Origin: Rhizorhabdus wittichii RW1
GTDB taxonomy: Bacteria; Pseudomonadota; Alphaproteobacteria; Sphingomonadales; Sphingomonadaceae
Length of the DNA: 64,000 bases
Reading direction: 5' to 3'
Assembly: GCA_000016765.1 (NCBI GenBank)
Contig: CP000699.1
Span: 4,405,501-4,469,500 of the forward strand
A program made the translations under genes and the position numbers. Shown here one piece after another: positions 9,313 through 21,127 of this stretch. Position 1 is the first letter of the stretch. Each line of letters begins with the position of its first letter. The notes under the pieces are model-generated. The model did no database searches and was not told the DNA's origin. It saw only the letters and a list, made by a program, of their open reading frames with translations.

Positions 9313-10476
9313 CTACAGCGAATGCTCGCGCACGCCGGCGGCCAGCAGCCAGCCGATGCCATAGGCGATCAGCAGCGATAGGAAGACCGTCAGCAGCATC
9401 TTGCCGCGTTCGGGGAATTCGGACTTCACCGGCACGTTCGGGTCGACCACGCGGACGATGTAGAGCTGCTGCTTCGTCGCCGTGTCGCGCGCCTTCTCCA
9501 GGTTGGCGGCGGCGACCTCGTAGCGCTTCGCCGCGAATTCCTGGCGGATCTGGAGGTCCTGGTAATTGCCCAGCCGCGCCGCGGTCGATCCGCCGCCGGC
9601 GGTGAGCTTGCCGGCCTGGCCGGCGACCTGCGCCTCGAGCGCGCGGACCCGAGCCGCGACGGCGACATATTGCGGGCTGGTCGGGGCGATGATCCCCTGC
9701 ATCGCGTTGAGCTGCGCGCGGGCGCTGGTGAGCTGTCCCTGCAGCGTCGCGATCAGGCTCAGCTGGGTCTTGCCCGAAACCTCGGGGTCGAGGTCGCCGC
9801 GCTGCTGACGAAAGGCGGTCAGCTGGCGCTGGATGTCGAACAGGCCCTGTTCGGCCTCGCCGAGCTGGCGGTGCGCATTCTTGAGCGCGTCCGCCTGGCT
9901 GCGGCGGTTGAGCATGTTGACCCGTTCCTCGCCCATCCCCAGCAACTGGTTGATGATCGCGTAGGAATCGTCGGGCCGGAAGGATCGGACGCGCAGCGTG
10001 GTGATCCCCGTCTCCTGGTTGAACCGCACGTCGACCTGCTTGCGATAGTAGCGCATCAGCATTTCGGGGGTCGGCTGCGCGAACCACAGCCGGGTGGCGA
10101 TGTCGGCCTCCGGGCGGCGGAAGCGCTCGACCAGGTTCGCGCGCTGGTTGAGCAGGACCACGGCCTGCTGCGAATCGAGATAGTCGTTGACGCTCATCGC
10201 CTCGCTGCGCGACTGCGACGCGCCGCCGCCCAGGCCGAGGAGCTGGCTGAAGCCCATCGACGGCATCGGCGAGCTGTCCGCGGTGCGGACGATGAAATGC
10301 GCCTCCGACTGATATTGGTCGGACGCGAACAGATAATAATAGGCGGCGACGAGCAGGGTCGGCGCCAACACCACCAGCACGAACCATTTGTTGCGATGGG
10401 CCCAGCCGCGCAAGGCGTCCGGCCAGCGTTGCTCGGCGGCTTCCTGGCTGGCGTGGGGCTTGATGATTCCGTGCAT
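9313..10476 (-). CDS. kpsE: capsule export inner-membrane protein, KpsE/CtrB/BexC-like (polysaccharide co-polymerase 3)
   Basis: A 387-residue protein with a cytoplasmic N-terminus, a first membrane segment at about 31-51 (WFVLVVLAPTLLVAAYYYLF), a long periplasmic coiled-coil-rich region, and a second membrane segment at about 358-380 near the C-terminus. This is the KpsE-type membrane-fusion topology that links an ABC-2 capsule transporter to the outer-membrane export channel. It lies directly downstream of a kpsM-like permease on the same strand. The ATPase (KpsT) and the outer-membrane partner are not visible in the window. Confidence 0.87.
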   Translation of the reverse strand: MHGIIKPHASQEAAEQRWPDALRGWAHRNKWFVLVVLAPTLLVAAYYYLFASDQYQSEAHFIVRTADSSPMPSMGFSQLLGLGGGASQSRSEAMSVNDYLDSQQAVVLLNQRANLVERFRRPEADIATRLWFAQPTPEMLMRYYRKQVDVRFNQETGITTLRVRSFRPDDSYAIINQLLGMGEERVNMLNRRSQADALKNAHRQLGEAEQGLFDIQRQLTAFRQQRGDLDPEVSGKTQLSLIATLQGQLTSARAQLNAMQGIIAPTSPQYVAVAARVRALEAQVAGQAGKLTAGGGSTAARLGNYQDLQIRQEFAAKRYEVAAANLEKARDTATKQQLYIVRVVDPNVPVKSEFPERGKMLLTVFLSLLIAYGIGWLLAAGVREHSL

Positions 10477-10508
10477 CGATTATCCGAATGAAACTGGCTG
10501 AACGGTGT

Positions 10509-11303
10509 TTAGTGCAGGTGGATGCGATTGCGAACCCGCCGAATGCCGATCAGTCCGGTATAGGTGTAAATGGCGCAGTTGGCGATGAGGTAGCCGGGGA
10601 ACAGATGCTTGTCCGACGCGGCCTCGAACATGCCGTAGCGGGTGATCTCGAAGATGTTGACCAGCGGGAACCAGTTGGCCGCGTTCTGGATCGAGACCGG
10701 CATCCATTCCACCGCGAAGAAGGCGCCCGACAGCGGCATCATGAAATAGGATATCGGGTGGACCAGCCGCTGCAGCGTCGGCTTCTCGAAGGTGATCGCG
10801 GTGACGTTGAGGCCCCAGGCGAAGGATATCCAGATCATCCCGGCGACGCCGCCGATCGCCCAGAGCGGGCGGGCGGGCGGTTCGGCGAAGCCGAGCAGGA
10901 TGATGATCGTGTAGAGCAGCACGAAGGTGGTGACGCACCCCGCCGCCTCGACCACGACGCGGGCCAGCGACAGGTTCAGCACCGATATCATCCGGTGATA
11001 CATCAGCGGCAGGCTGCTCTCCAGGATGCTCTCGGCCCGGTTGAAGATGCCGCGGAAGATGATGAAGACGCAGTAGCCGACCAGCGAGAAGGCGACCGGC
11101 GGCATCGTCGATCCGATATGGCCCGGCTGGAAGGCGTGCAGCGCGCCGATCACGGTGGCCAGCATCAGCGGCTCGCCGACCATCCACAGATAGCCGATAT
11201 TGTTGCGGCCGAAGCGGGTGTGCAGCTCGCGCAGCACCAGCGCCCCGATCACGTCGAGCTGCAGGGTAAGGTCCCGGTAGAAGGAGGAGCGGGTCGCCGT
11301 CAC
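10509..11303 (-). CDS. kpsM: ABC-2 type polysaccharide export permease, KpsM-like
   Basis: A 264-residue integral membrane protein with about six hydrophobic segments. The N-terminal LRELHTRFGRNNIGYLWMVGEP motif is typical of O-antigen/capsule ABC-2 permeases. The start is a GTG overlapping the stop of the preceding glycosyltransferase (GTGA), with GGGAG upstream, so it is translationally coupled. It should form the membrane channel for ATP-driven export of a lipid-linked polysaccharide, working with the KpsE-like protein downstream. No KpsT ATPase gene adjoins it here, so the ATPase must be encoded elsewhere. Confidence 0.9.
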   Translation of the reverse strand: MTATRSSFYRDLTLQLDVIGALVLRELHTRFGRNNIGYLWMVGEPLMLATVIGALHAFQPGHIGSTMPPVAFSLVGYCVFIIFRGIFNRAESILESSLPLMYHRMISVLNLSLARVVVEAAGCVTTFVLLYTIIILLGFAEPPARPLWAIGGVAGMIWISFAWGLNVTAITFEKPTLQRLVHPISYFMMPLSGAFFAVEWMPVSIQNAANWFPLVNIFEITRYGMFEAASDKHLFPGYLIANCAIYTYTGLIGIRRVRNRIHLH

Positions 11304-12571
11304 GCGCCGCCGCTCCCGCCGGAATCGAGTTCGCGAACCAGGTCAAGCACGGTGGCGATATGCCCGCGCCACCCCGGCGGTGTCCAGCCCCGCAGCCGCT
11401 CCATCTGTCGATCGCGCCGTTCCGAGCGGTCGGCGGCATAGTCGAGGATCATGTCGGCCCAGGCGGGGCCGTCGAGCGGATCGAGGAATTCGGGCACCGC
11501 GCCGCCGGCCTCGCGCAGCGCCGGCAGGTCGCTGCAGATCGCCGGCGTCCCCGCCATCAGCGCCTCCGTGACCGGCATGCCGAATCCTTCGGCGAAGGAC
11601 GGCAGCAGCAGCGCGCGGGCGTTGCGGAGCAGCGCGGCGACCCCGCGGTCGGACAGGCCCGCCAGCTCGTGGACATGGCCGCGGATCGCCTCGCACCGCT
11701 CGAGCATGTCGAGGACGTTCTCATTCTCCCAGCCGCGCCGGCCGACGATCGCCAGGTGCGGCGTCCGCTCGGGCCCCAGCGTCTCCGCCATCCGCCGCCA
11801 GACGTGGAGCAGCAGCAGGTGGTTCTTGCGCGGCTCGATCGTGCTCAGCACGACGAAATAGGGGGCGGGGATGGGCAGCGGACCGTCGTCGCCCTCGGGC
11901 AGCGGGTCGCAGCCGAGATGGGCGACCCGGATCGGCGGCGGCGTGGTGCCGGTCAGGAAACGGGCCATCGAATCCGCGGTCGCCTGGCTGTTGGCGATCA
12001 GCCCGTCGGCCAGCGCCGCCATGGTGCCGATCCGCAGCCGATGGGTCGCCGCGCCGTTGGGGCGCGCATATTCGGGGAATTCGATCGGGATCAGGTCGTG
12101 GACCAGGCAGATGAAGCGGGCCTGCTCGGCGCGCAGCTTGGCGCGGACCCGCTCGGGGCGGTGCAGGTGATGCGGCGACGCCTGGACATAATAGCGGCGG
12201 ACGCCCGGCGCGGGCCGGGGCACCGGGCGGGGGGCGAGCCGGGCCAGCGTGCGCGCGGCGGCGAGCGTCATCGCGCGCCGGCCCGGCGCCGCGCGCTCCG
12301 CCCAGCGGGCCTCGGTCTCGTCGAGGAAGCGCAGCACCGCCGCATGGGGCAGCCGTCCGTAGACGCCGAACGGATTGACCGCCGCGAAGCGCAGCCGGTC
12401 CGGCACCAGGTCGAGAAGCTGGCGCGCATAGACCAGCTCGACCCGGTCGATGCCGGTCGGCATCGCATGGAGCGTCCGCGACAGCAGGCGCGACAGGTCG
12501 AGGATGATCTCGACCCCGGCGGGCAGCAGCGGCGACGAAGCGGCATCCCGCGGAGCGGCCAAGGTCGACAT
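11300..12571 (-). CDS. GT4 family glycosyltransferase
   Basis: A 423-residue product from the ATG at 12571, 10 bases past the upstream stop. A start at 12622 would overlap the preceding gene. It is a GT-B fold enzyme: N-terminal LDLSRLL with PTGIDRVELVYA, VHDLIPIEFPEYARP, and the C-terminal donor site SFAEGFGMPVTEALMAGTP with the E-x7-E pattern. It shares the PTGI-RV signature with the larger protein encoded just upstream, which suggests related acceptors. It is predicted to transfer a nucleotide-activated sugar to a cytoplasmic, lipid-linked glycan before export by KpsM/KpsE. Confidence 0.87.
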   Translation of the reverse strand: MSTLAAPRDAASSPLLPAGVEIILDLSRLLSRTLHAMPTGIDRVELVYARQLLDLVPDRLRFAAVNPFGVYGRLPHAAVLRFLDETEARWAERAAPGRRAMTLAAARTLARLAPRPVPRPAPGVRRYYVQASPHHLHRPERVRAKLRAEQARFICLVHDLIPIEFPEYARPNGAATHRLRIGTMAALADGLIANSQATADSMARFLTGTTPPPIRVAHLGCDPLPEGDDGPLPIPAPYFVVLSTIEPRKNHLLLLHVWRRMAETLGPERTPHLAIVGRRGWENENVLDMLERCEAIRGHVHELAGLSDRGVAALLRNARALLLPSFAEGFGMPVTEALMAGTPAICSDLPALREAGGAVPEFLDPLDGPAWADMILDYAADRSERRDRQMERLRGWTPPGWRGHIATVLDLVRELDSGGSGGA

Positions 12572-12581
12572 GGCGGCTGCT

Positions 12582-14936
12582 TTATCGCGTCGGGCGCGCG
12601 CCGTCATCCTCCCCGAAGGCATTGAGCGAATCGAGCCGGTTGAGCGTGATCGCCTCCAGGAAATCCTGGCGCGCGCTCACGTCGTCGGTGGCGTGCAGGA
12701 AGAAGCCGACCAGGAAGAAGGTGACGACCGTGCCGTCGCCGGCCGCGAGCGGCCTGATCCGGATCGGCACGTCATGGGGCCCGTCCGCCGCCGCGATCTC
12801 GACGGCGATCCACTTGCTCTCGTCCGGGTGCAGGTCGCCGGTCAGCGCGGTCGATCCGGATTCGAGCGACCAGAAGGCCTGGACATGATCGTCGCCGGTG
12901 AGGTGGAACAGCGCGCGCAGCGGCGGGTGCGGGCCGTCGAGATGGAGCAGCAGCGCGCCGCCTTCGCGCCGGACGCGGCAGCCGCGATTCTCGGGCCAGT
13001 GCCAGCCGAGGTCGGCGCGGAAGCCCTCGCCGGTGCGCATCCCCGTCCAGATGCGGATCGATTCGTTGCGGCTCAGCGGATGCCAGCGGCCGACGCGCGC
13101 GGTCAGCGGCGGCGGCACGACGATGCCCTTGCCGGCGTCGCGCCCGGCGAAGCGGTCGAGCTCGTCGCCGATCTGGCCGGCGAGATCGCTCCACGCGCGC
13201 GGGCGGAAGCCGGCGGCGATCTTCGCCTCGGCGGCGGCGCGATGGTCGGCGTCGAGGATCAGCGTCTCGGCGGCGTCGGTCAGCGCCGCGACCGATCCCG
13301 CCTCGACATAGACGGCGAAGGGGCCGCCCGCCTCGGGCAGCGACGCGGCGTCGGAGACCAGCGGCACCTTGCCGTAGCAGAGCGATTCGGTGACCGGCAG
13401 GCCCCAGCCCTCGTAGAGGCTCGGATAGACGGTGAAGAGCGCGCTGCGATAGAGCAGCGCCAGTTCCTCGTCCGACAGGCGCGACAGCATCGACACCTTG
13501 CTCGCCAGCACCTCGTCCTCGGCGAGCCGCGCATAGATGCGGTCGTTGAGCCAGCCGCGATTGCCGACGCAGACGAGCTGCGGCACCGCGTCGGCGCCGT
13601 GGCGGCGGATCAGCTCGGCCCAGGTCTCGAACGCGACCATATGGCCCTTGCGCGATTCCACCGTCGACACGAACAGCACGAAGCCGCCCGGCTTGAGCTT
13701 CCACGGGTCGAGCGCCTGGGCGGGCAGCTCCGCCAGCGCGGGCTTGCGGAAATCGGTGTCGAGCGGGACCACCGCGACGTCGTCGGGATCGAGCGGGTGG
13801 CCGAGCGTCGCGGCGACGCTGAGCAGATCGTGCCGCGTCGCCTGCGAATTGACCAGGAAATGGTCGGCATGGTCGAACACGCCGATCACCCAGCTGATGA
13901 AGTCCTGGGTCAGCCCGCGCGTGCAATGCTCCGGCGCCATGATCGGGATCATGTCGTGGACGAACGGGATGTAGCGGATGCCCCGCGTCGCCTTGGCATG
14001 GCGGACGTAGAGGAAGTAGTTCTGCAGCCACCAGCTCGTGCCGAGGTTGATCAGCGACGCGCCCTGCGGGAACTCGAACGGATCGGTCAGCGACAGGAAC
14101 AGCTTCAGCCCGGCGACCGCCTCCAGCCAGGCGGGGTCGAAGCGATCTCCGCCCGAGGTGCTGAGCCGCGCGATCGCGCGCATCCGCTCGACCGGCAGCT
14201 CGAGCCAGTCGTCGCGCCCGTCGATGAAGCAGCACAGCCTTATGTCGCGATCGCCGCCGCGCGCCAGTGCGCCCTCGATCGTCTCGATCTGGACGCGCTG
14301 GATGCCGGTCGGCAGCCGGGCGTTGCCGTAATAGCTGATCAGGTCGGAGATATCGAAGACCAGCGCCGGTTGCGGGCCGCGCGGCGCCGGCTGGCTCGCC
14401 GGGGCCATGTCCTCGGTGATCACGCCGCGGATCTGCCCGAGCAGCGGCGCCTCGCCGGCGCGCGGCGGGAGCTGCGTGAACATGGCGCGGAGCTGTTCGA
14501 TCAGCGCGCCGCGATCCTTGTGCGTGCGCGCCGCCAGCAGCCGCAGCAGCTCGTCGCCTTCGTGCGTCGCCGTCTCGCCGGCATGCAGCGCCCGCAGGAA
14601 ATGCAGGATGGCGAGATCGTCGCGCCCGAGCTGCTTGTAGATATGCGCCATGAAGACGTGGGTGTCGGCGCGGGCGGGGTCGAGCTTCGCCGCCTGGCCA
14701 TAGGCCTCCGCCGCCGCCGCGAGCGCGCCCTGTTCCTTCTGGGCATGGCCGAGCTGGATCCAGATGGCGACCAGCGACGGCTGGTCGCGGACCGCCGCGC
14801 GATAGGCATCGGCGGCCGCCGCCCAGTCCTGGCGCGACCGCGCGGCGTCGCCGCGCGCGACATGCTCGGTGGCGACGGTCGACCCATAAGCGGGGACGAT
14901 CATGCGGCGGATACGGCGGACGAACGGCAGCCTCAT
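12582..14936 (-). CDS. TPR-containing GT4 glycosyltransferase
   Basis: A 784-residue protein. Residues about 20-135 hold tetratricopeptide repeats (AAADAYRAAVRDQPS; AAAEAYGQAAKLDP). Residues about 190-610 are a GT4 transferase starting FDISDLISYYGNARLPTG and including VHDMIPIMAPEH and YEGWGLPVTESLCYGKVPLV. The last about 150 residues form an extra beta-rich domain (FRADLGWHWPENRG) of unknown role. It is the first gene of the minus-strand operon. The TPR part may dock it to an assembly complex at the membrane. Sugar specificity is unknown. Confidence 0.85.
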   Translation of the reverse strand: MRLPFVRRIRRMIVPAYGSTVATEHVARGDAARSRQDWAAAADAYRAAVRDQPSLVAIWIQLGHAQKEQGALAAAAEAYGQAAKLDPARADTHVFMAHIYKQLGRDDLAILHFLRALHAGETATHEGDELLRLLAARTHKDRGALIEQLRAMFTQLPPRAGEAPLLGQIRGVITEDMAPASQPAPRGPQPALVFDISDLISYYGNARLPTGIQRVQIETIEGALARGGDRDIRLCCFIDGRDDWLELPVERMRAIARLSTSGGDRFDPAWLEAVAGLKLFLSLTDPFEFPQGASLINLGTSWWLQNYFLYVRHAKATRGIRYIPFVHDMIPIMAPEHCTRGLTQDFISWVIGVFDHADHFLVNSQATRHDLLSVAATLGHPLDPDDVAVVPLDTDFRKPALAELPAQALDPWKLKPGGFVLFVSTVESRKGHMVAFETWAELIRRHGADAVPQLVCVGNRGWLNDRIYARLAEDEVLASKVSMLSRLSDEELALLYRSALFTVYPSLYEGWGLPVTESLCYGKVPLVSDAASLPEAGGPFAVYVEAGSVAALTDAAETLILDADHRAAAEAKIAAGFRPRAWSDLAGQIGDELDRFAGRDAGKGIVVPPPLTARVGRWHPLSRNESIRIWTGMRTGEGFRADLGWHWPENRGCRVRREGGALLLHLDGPHPPLRALFHLTGDDHVQAFWSLESGSTALTGDLHPDESKWIAVEIAAADGPHDVPIRIRPLAAGDGTVVTFFLVGFFLHATDDVSARQDFLEAITLNRLDSLNAFGEDDGARPTR

Positions 14937-15190
14937 CGCGCCGTCCCCCGCATGCGGCAGGGCGACGATGGCGCGCGCTCACCGCTGGCGGTCGTCATCG
15001 ACCGGAAAATATCCTGTAACATCAATGTCATAAACTGAATGACTTGGTTCCCCAACAGGAAAATCCTCGTAAAGGAGGTCGTGTCGCGCCGCAATATCCC
15101 CGCCATGTTTTCTTCATGATGACAATTGACGCTGGACAGCGGCGATTGGGCCTGCGAACCGCGGGGCGGATCCAAACGGGAGCGATCTTC
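14937..15190. promoter_or_regulatory. divergent intergenic region between the glycosyltransferase operon and rmlC
   Basis: This 254-base region must carry the promoters of the minus-strand capsule operon and of rmlCBDA. It is relatively AT-rich around 15005-15055. AAAGGAGG at 15071-15078 is a near-perfect Shine-Dalgarno sequence, but only a 12-codon frame follows it (GTG 15081). TTGACG at 15125-15130 could be a -35 box, but no matching -10 is evident. Confidence 0.4.
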
Positions 15191-15748
15191 TTGCCGGTCA
15201 AGCTCATCCATACCCGTCGTTTCGGCGATGATCGGGGGTGGTTCTCGGAAACCTATCATCGCCCGCGTTGGACCGCCGACGGCGCGGCGGAAGAGTTCGT
15301 TCAGGACAACCACAGCTATTCGAAGCATGCCGGCACGCTGCGCGGCATCCATTTTCAAGCGCCGCCGCACGCGCAGGCCAAGCTGGTCCGCTGCATCCGC
15401 GGCCGGATTCTCGACTATGCGGTCGATTTGCGCGCCGGGTCGCCGACCTATGGCCGCCACGTTGCCGCCGAGCTGTCGGCCGACAATGGCGACCAGCTTT
15501 ATATTCCGGTCGGCTTCGGCCACGCCTTCGTGACGCTCGAGCCCGACAGCGAGGTGATCTACAAGGTGTCGGACGTCTATGCGCCCGATGTCGACGGCGG
15601 CATAAGCTGGGATTGCCCGACGCTCGCGATCGACTGGCCGCTGCCGCCCGGCGGGCCGGTGCTGTCGGACAAGGACAGGACGTTGCCGCATCTCGCCGAC
15701 TGGGATAGCCCGTTCGCCTATGACGGCGCGCCGCTGCGGCCGCTCTGA
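15191..15748 (+). CDS. rfbC: dTDP-4-dehydrorhamnose 3,5-epimerase
   Basis: Third step of dTDP-L-rhamnose synthesis, a cytoplasmic cupin epimerase. The TTG at 15191 with GGGAG eight bases upstream gives 185 residues, the usual RmlC length; longer frames from 15044 add a non-homologous tail. Motifs present: [29 protein letters not shown] (active-site His region), [19 protein letters not shown] and LSDKDRTLP. It starts the rmlC-B-D-A operon, with rmlB 10 bases downstream. The rhamnose donor fits the RgpF-like and GT4 enzymes at the left of the window. Confidence 0.93.
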   Translation: MPVKLIHTRRFGDDRGWFSETYHRPRWTADGAAEEFVQDNHSYSKHAGTLRGIHFQAPPHAQAKLVRCIRGRILDYAVDLRAGSPTYGRHVAAELSADNGDQLYIPVGFGHAFVTLEPDSEVIYKVSDVYAPDVDGGISWDCPTLAIDWPLPPGGPVLSDKDRTLPHLADWDSPFAYDGAPLRPL

Positions 15749-15758
15749 CGGAGAGACG

Positions 15759-16817
15759 ATGCGTATCCTGGTCACCGGCGGCGCCGGCTTCATCGGCTCG
15801 GCGCTGATCCGCCACCTGATCGGCGAGACCGATCATGAGGTGCTCAACCTCGACAAGCTGACCTATGCCGGGGTGCTGAGTTCGCTCGATCCGGTCGGCG
15901 ACAGCCCGCGCTACCGCTTCGTGCGGGGCGATATCTGCGACGGCGAACTGGTCGGGCGGCTGCTCGGCGAGTTCCGGCCCGACGTGATCGCCCATCTCGC
16001 CGCCGAGAGCCATGTCGACCGCTCGATCGACGGCCCCGGCGCCTTCATCCAGACCAACCTGGTCGGCACCTACACGTTGCTGGCCGAGGCGCTCGCCTAT
16101 TGGCGCGGCCTCGACGGCGACCGCCGCGACGCCTTCCGCTTCCACCATATCTCGACCGACGAGGTGTTCGGGTCGCTCGGCGAGGACGGCTATTTCACCG
16201 AGGCGACCGCCTATGACCCGCGCTCGCCCTATTCGGCGTCGAAGGCGGGGTCGGACCATCTCGTCCGCGCCTGGGGGCATACCTATGGGCTGCCGGTGCT
16301 CGTCACCAACTGCTCGAACAATTACGGGCCCTATCATTTCCCCGAGAAGCTGATCCCGCTGATCATCATCCGCGCGCTCGCCGGCGAGCCGCTGCCCGTC
16401 TACGGCGACGGATCGAACGTCCGCGACTGGCTGTTCGTCGAGGATCATGCCCGCGCGCTGCGCGCCGTGTTCGAACGCGGCGTGCCGGGCGAGACCTACA
16501 ATGTCGGCGGCGATTCGGAGCGCAGGAACCTGGAAGTGGTGCAGGCGATCTGCGCGACGCTCGACCGCCTCGCCCCGCGCGCCGACGGCCGCGCTTATGC
16601 CGGGCAGATCGGCTTCGTCGCCGACCGGCCGGGGCACGACCACCGCTATGCGATCGACGCGTCGAAGATAAAGGCCGAGCTCGGCTGGGCGCCGCAGGTC
16701 GGCTTCGAGGAGGGGATCGAGCGCACCGTGCGCTGGTATCTCGACAATCGCGGCTGGTGGGGCGACATCCTCGCCGGGCGCTACGACACCGCCCGGCTGG
16801 GGCTGGCGAAGGCGTGA
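15759..16817 (+). CDS. rfbB: dTDP-glucose 4,6-dehydratase
   Basis: Second step of dTDP-L-rhamnose synthesis. The ATG at 15759, preceded by GGAGAG, gives 352 residues. It has the NAD-binding Rossmann motif [15 protein letters not shown], the SDR catalytic Thr/Asp/Glu (HISTDEVFG) and [15 protein letters not shown] (YxxxK), plus [17 protein letters not shown], the RmlB signature. Its stop overlaps the start of rmlD (GTGA), so the two are coupled. Extended SDR family, cytoplasmic. Confidence 0.96.
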   Translation: MRILVTGGAGFIGSALIRHLIGETDHEVLNLDKLTYAGVLSSLDPVGDSPRYRFVRGDICDGELVGRLLGEFRPDVIAHLAAESHVDRSIDGPGAFIQTNLVGTYTLLAEALAYWRGLDGDRRDAFRFHHISTDEVFGSLGEDGYFTEATAYDPRSPYSASKAGSDHLVRAWGHTYGLPVLVTNCSNNYGPYHFPEKLIPLIIIRALAGEPLPVYGDGSNVRDWLFVEDHARALRAVFERGVPGETYNVGGDSERRNLEVVQAICATLDRLAPRADGRAYAGQIGFVADRPGHDHRYAIDASKIKAELGWAPQVGFEEGIERTVRWYLDNRGWWGDILAGRYDTARLGLAKA

Positions 16818-17704
16818 CCCGCGCGATCCTCGTCACCGGCGGGCAGGGGCAGGTCGGCCTCGAACTGGCGCGGCAGGACTGGCCCGTCGATATGTCTATA
16901 TATTATCCGACACGCGACGAGCTCGACATCGCCTCGCCGGACAGCATCGCCGCCTATCTGCTCGGCCGCCGCTTCGATGCGATCGTCAACTGCGCCGCCT
17001 ACACCGCCGTCGACAAGGCGGAGGAGGAGCGCGACCTCGCCTTCCGCGTCAACGGCGAGGCGCCCGGCCTGCTCGCCGCCACGGGCATCCCGCTGGTCCA
17101 CGTCTCGACCGACTATGTCTTCGACGGCAGCGGCGACGGCTATTATCGCGAGGACGACCCGGTCGCCCCGCTCGGCGTCTATGGCGCGTCGAAGCTGGCG
17201 GGCGAGCGCGCGGTGCTCGCAGGCGGCGCGCGGGCGGTGGTGCTGCGCACCGCCTGGGTGCTGTCGGCCCACCGCAGCAATTTCCTCAGGACGATGCTGC
17301 GGGTCGCCGCGACCAACCCGACGCTGCGCGTCGTCGACGACCAGCGCGGATGCCCGACCGGGGCGGCCGATATCGCCGCGACGCTCCGCACCATCGCGCT
17401 GCGGCTGGTCGAGGACCCCGCCGCGCCGACCGGCGTCTATCATTTCGTCAATGCCGGCGAGGCGAGCTGGTGCGAACTGGCGCGCGAGATCTTCGCGCTG
17501 AGCGCGGCGGCGGGCGGCCCTTCGGCGGAGGTCGAGGCGATCACCACCGCCGACTATCCGACGCCCGCGAAGCGCCCGGCCAATTCGAGGCTCTCGACGG
17601 CGAAGATCATCGCGGACTATGCTGTCCGTCCGCGCGACTGGCGGGAGGCCGTCCGCGACATCGTTGGTGAGCTTGTGGGGCCCGTGCCCCGGACAGGGGC
17701 GTAG
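16814..17704 (+). CDS. rfbD: dTDP-4-dehydrorhamnose reductase
   Basis: Last step of dTDP-L-rhamnose synthesis, using NAD(P)H. The GTG start overlaps the rmlB stop by 4 bases, giving 296 residues; the longer in-frame extension to 16757 lies inside rmlB. Motifs: [11 protein letters not shown] (nucleotide binding), [29 protein letters not shown] and [10 protein letters not shown] (YxxxK), all typical of RmlD. It is followed after 4 bases by rmlA. Confidence 0.95.
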   Translation: MTRAILVTGGQGQVGLELARQDWPVDMSIYYPTRDELDIASPDSIAAYLLGRRFDAIVNCAAYTAVDKAEEERDLAFRVNGEAPGLLAATGIPLVHVSTDYVFDGSGDGYYREDDPVAPLGVYGASKLAGERAVLAGGARAVVLRTAWVLSAHRSNFLRTMLRVAATNPTLRVVDDQRGCPTGAADIAATLRTIALRLVEDPAAPTGVYHFVNAGEASWCELAREIFALSAAAGGPSAEVEAITTADYPTPAKRPANSRLSTAKIIADYAVRPRDWREAVRDIVGELVGPVPRTGA

Positions 17705-17708
17705 TGGC

Positions 17709-18577
<869 letters not shown>

Positions 18578-18578
<1 letters not shown>

Positions 18579-19078
18579 TGCAGAATGCCCGATATATCGC
18601 CGCCGGCCTGAGCGATGCCGACATGCTGTGGCTGCTGTCCGTGGGCAAGCTGCGGGTGCTGCGCCCCGGCGAGACGCTGGTCGCGTCGGGCAAGCCGGTC
18701 GCCGACCTGTTCTTCGTCACCGACGGCCGGCTCGAGGTCCGGCTCGACGACGGGACCCGCGTCGCCGAGCTGCACCATGGCGACGTGGTCGGCGAGATGT
18801 CGTTCGTCGAGCGCCACTCGCCGCTCGTGTCGGTGGTCGCGGCCGGCCCCAAGCCGACCGAGATGCTCGCCATCCCGCGCAAGCTGATCCTCGACCGGTT
18901 CGAACAGGAGCCGGTGTTCGCGGCGCGCTTCTACCGCGCGCTCGCGGTGTTCCTGTCCGAACGGCTGCGCGAGACCACCGCCGCCGTCCGCGCCCAGGCG
19001 AAGAGCCTCCGCGACGACAAGGCCGACAAGGAAGCGCGGGCGCGCTTCAGCCGGCTGTTCAGCAAGTCGGGGCCGTGA
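18578..19078 (+). CDS. cyclic-nucleotide-binding-fold protein without DNA-binding domain
   Basis: A 166-residue protein coupled to rmlA by a TGATG overlap. Residues about 10-125 have the CAP/cNMP beta-barrel pattern (RVLRPGETLVASGKPVADLFFV; GDVVGEMSFVE). In the phosphate-binding cassette, GEMSF is followed by ERHSPLVSVVA, without the usual Arg-Ala/Thr-Ser pair, so binding of cAMP is doubtful. No helix-turn-helix follows; the C-terminus is a charged helix. It may be a regulatory subunit of the polysaccharide pathway. The call rests on the fold pattern only. Confidence 0.75.
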
Positions 19079-19085
19079 TCTCTTC

Positions 19086-19177
19086 CCGTCATGCCGGCGG
19101 AGGCCGGCATCTCAGCGGGCTCTTGCGACGGCCTTGCCTCGACTCTCCCGAGATGCCGGCCTCCGTCGGCATGACGG
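19086..19177. repeat. inverted pair of 28-base palindromic repeats (family A)
   Basis: Copy 1 at 19086-19113 and copy 2 at 19150-19177 are reverse complements of each other with one mismatch in 28. Each is itself a hairpin with ATGCCGGC and GCCGGCAT arms. They lie between the convergent cNMP gene and mreB, where they may terminate both transcripts. The same family occurs at 44081-44167 and 57603-57630. Confidence 0.85.
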
Positions 19178-19178
19178 A

Positions 19179-20312
<1,134 letters not shown>

Positions 20313-20343
20313 CGTTGAAGCGCCGCCTTTCCGAGCCCAAAGG

Positions 20344-21096
20344 CTATCCGCCCCGGCTTTGCCGCCCGAATCCCTCCGCCGCCGCCCTGAGTTCCGCCAC
20401 CGGCGCGCTCGCCAGCCAGTCCCGCGCCTTGGCGAGGAAGGCGTCGGTCGCCGTTTCGGGCACCTTCGCCAGCCAGTGCAGCGCCTCGTCGATCCGTCCG
20501 GCGTCGGCCAGCATCCGCGCATGGTTGAACTGGCCGCGGAAGTCGCCGCCCTCGGCGGCCAGCGCGTAGCAGCGCGCGGCTTCCGCCATGTCGCGCTCGA
20601 CCACCCAGCCGTCCTCGTGGAAGCTGCCGACGAAGTTGATCGCCTTGGCGTTGCCCATCGCCGCCGCCCGGCGGAACAGGGCGAGCGCGGCGGGCTTGTC
20701 CTCGGCCACGCCGGCGCCGAGCGCCAGCGCCGTGGCATAATTGTACATGCCCCAGTCGAGGCCCCGGTCGGAGGCGATCCGGAACCATTCGGCCGCGCGG
20801 ACCTTGTCGACGGCGACGCCCCAGCCGAGGTCGTAGCAGCGCCCCATCATGTTGATCGCCATGACATGGCCCTGGCGCGCCGCCCGGTCGAACCAGCGCA
20901 CCGCCTCGCGCGGGTCGGCGGGGAGGCCGGCGCCGTCGAGCAGCATCTGGCCGTAGATCGCCTGCGCCTCGGCGACGCCGCCTTCCGCCGCGACCCGCAC
21001 GAACGCCGCGCGCTCCTCGGGCGGGGCCGCCATGCGGCGGCGCATCTCGTCGGCATCCATCGCCAATATGGCGTCGATCGTCAGCGTCTCGGTCAT
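20344..21096 (-). CDS. Sel1-like repeat (TPR) protein
   Basis: A 250-residue alpha-helical protein of Sel1-like repeats, about 36 residues each: EAQAIYGQMLLDGAGLPADP, MAINMMGRCYDLGWGVAVDK, WGMYNYATALALGAGVAEDK, KAINFVGSFHEDGWVVERD. No signal peptide is seen, so it is probably cytoplasmic. It lies downstream of the TonB-dependent receptor on the same strand. As I recall, this kind of Sel1 protein often accompanies Fiu-type siderophore receptors and PKHD hydroxylases in sphingomonads, and both are present in this window. Its biochemical role is unknown. Confidence 0.85.
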   Translation of the reverse strand: MTETLTIDAILAMDADEMRRRMAAPPEERAAFVRVAAEGGVAEAQAIYGQMLLDGAGLPADPREAVRWFDRAARQGHVMAINMMGRCYDLGWGVAVDKVRAAEWFRIASDRGLDWGMYNYATALALGAGVAEDKPAALALFRRAAAMGNAKAINFVGSFHEDGWVVERDMAEAARCYALAAEGGDFRGQFNHARMLADAGRIDEALHWLAKVPETATDAFLAKARDWLASAPVAELRAAAEGFGRQSRGG

Positions 21097-21127
21097 CGCT
21101 CCTCCGAACGAGAAAGGCCCGCCCCTA

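Noticed and set aside
12450-15038. 862-codon plus-strand frame opposite the TPR-GT4 gene
   Set aside because: Antisense shadow with no domain signatures; the minus-strand frame has clear TPR and GT4 motifs.
15081-15119. 12-codon frame (GTG 15081) behind AAAGGAGG in the rmlC leader
   Set aside because: Spacing between AGGAGG and GTG is too short for efficient initiation; no regulatory peptide pattern is visible.
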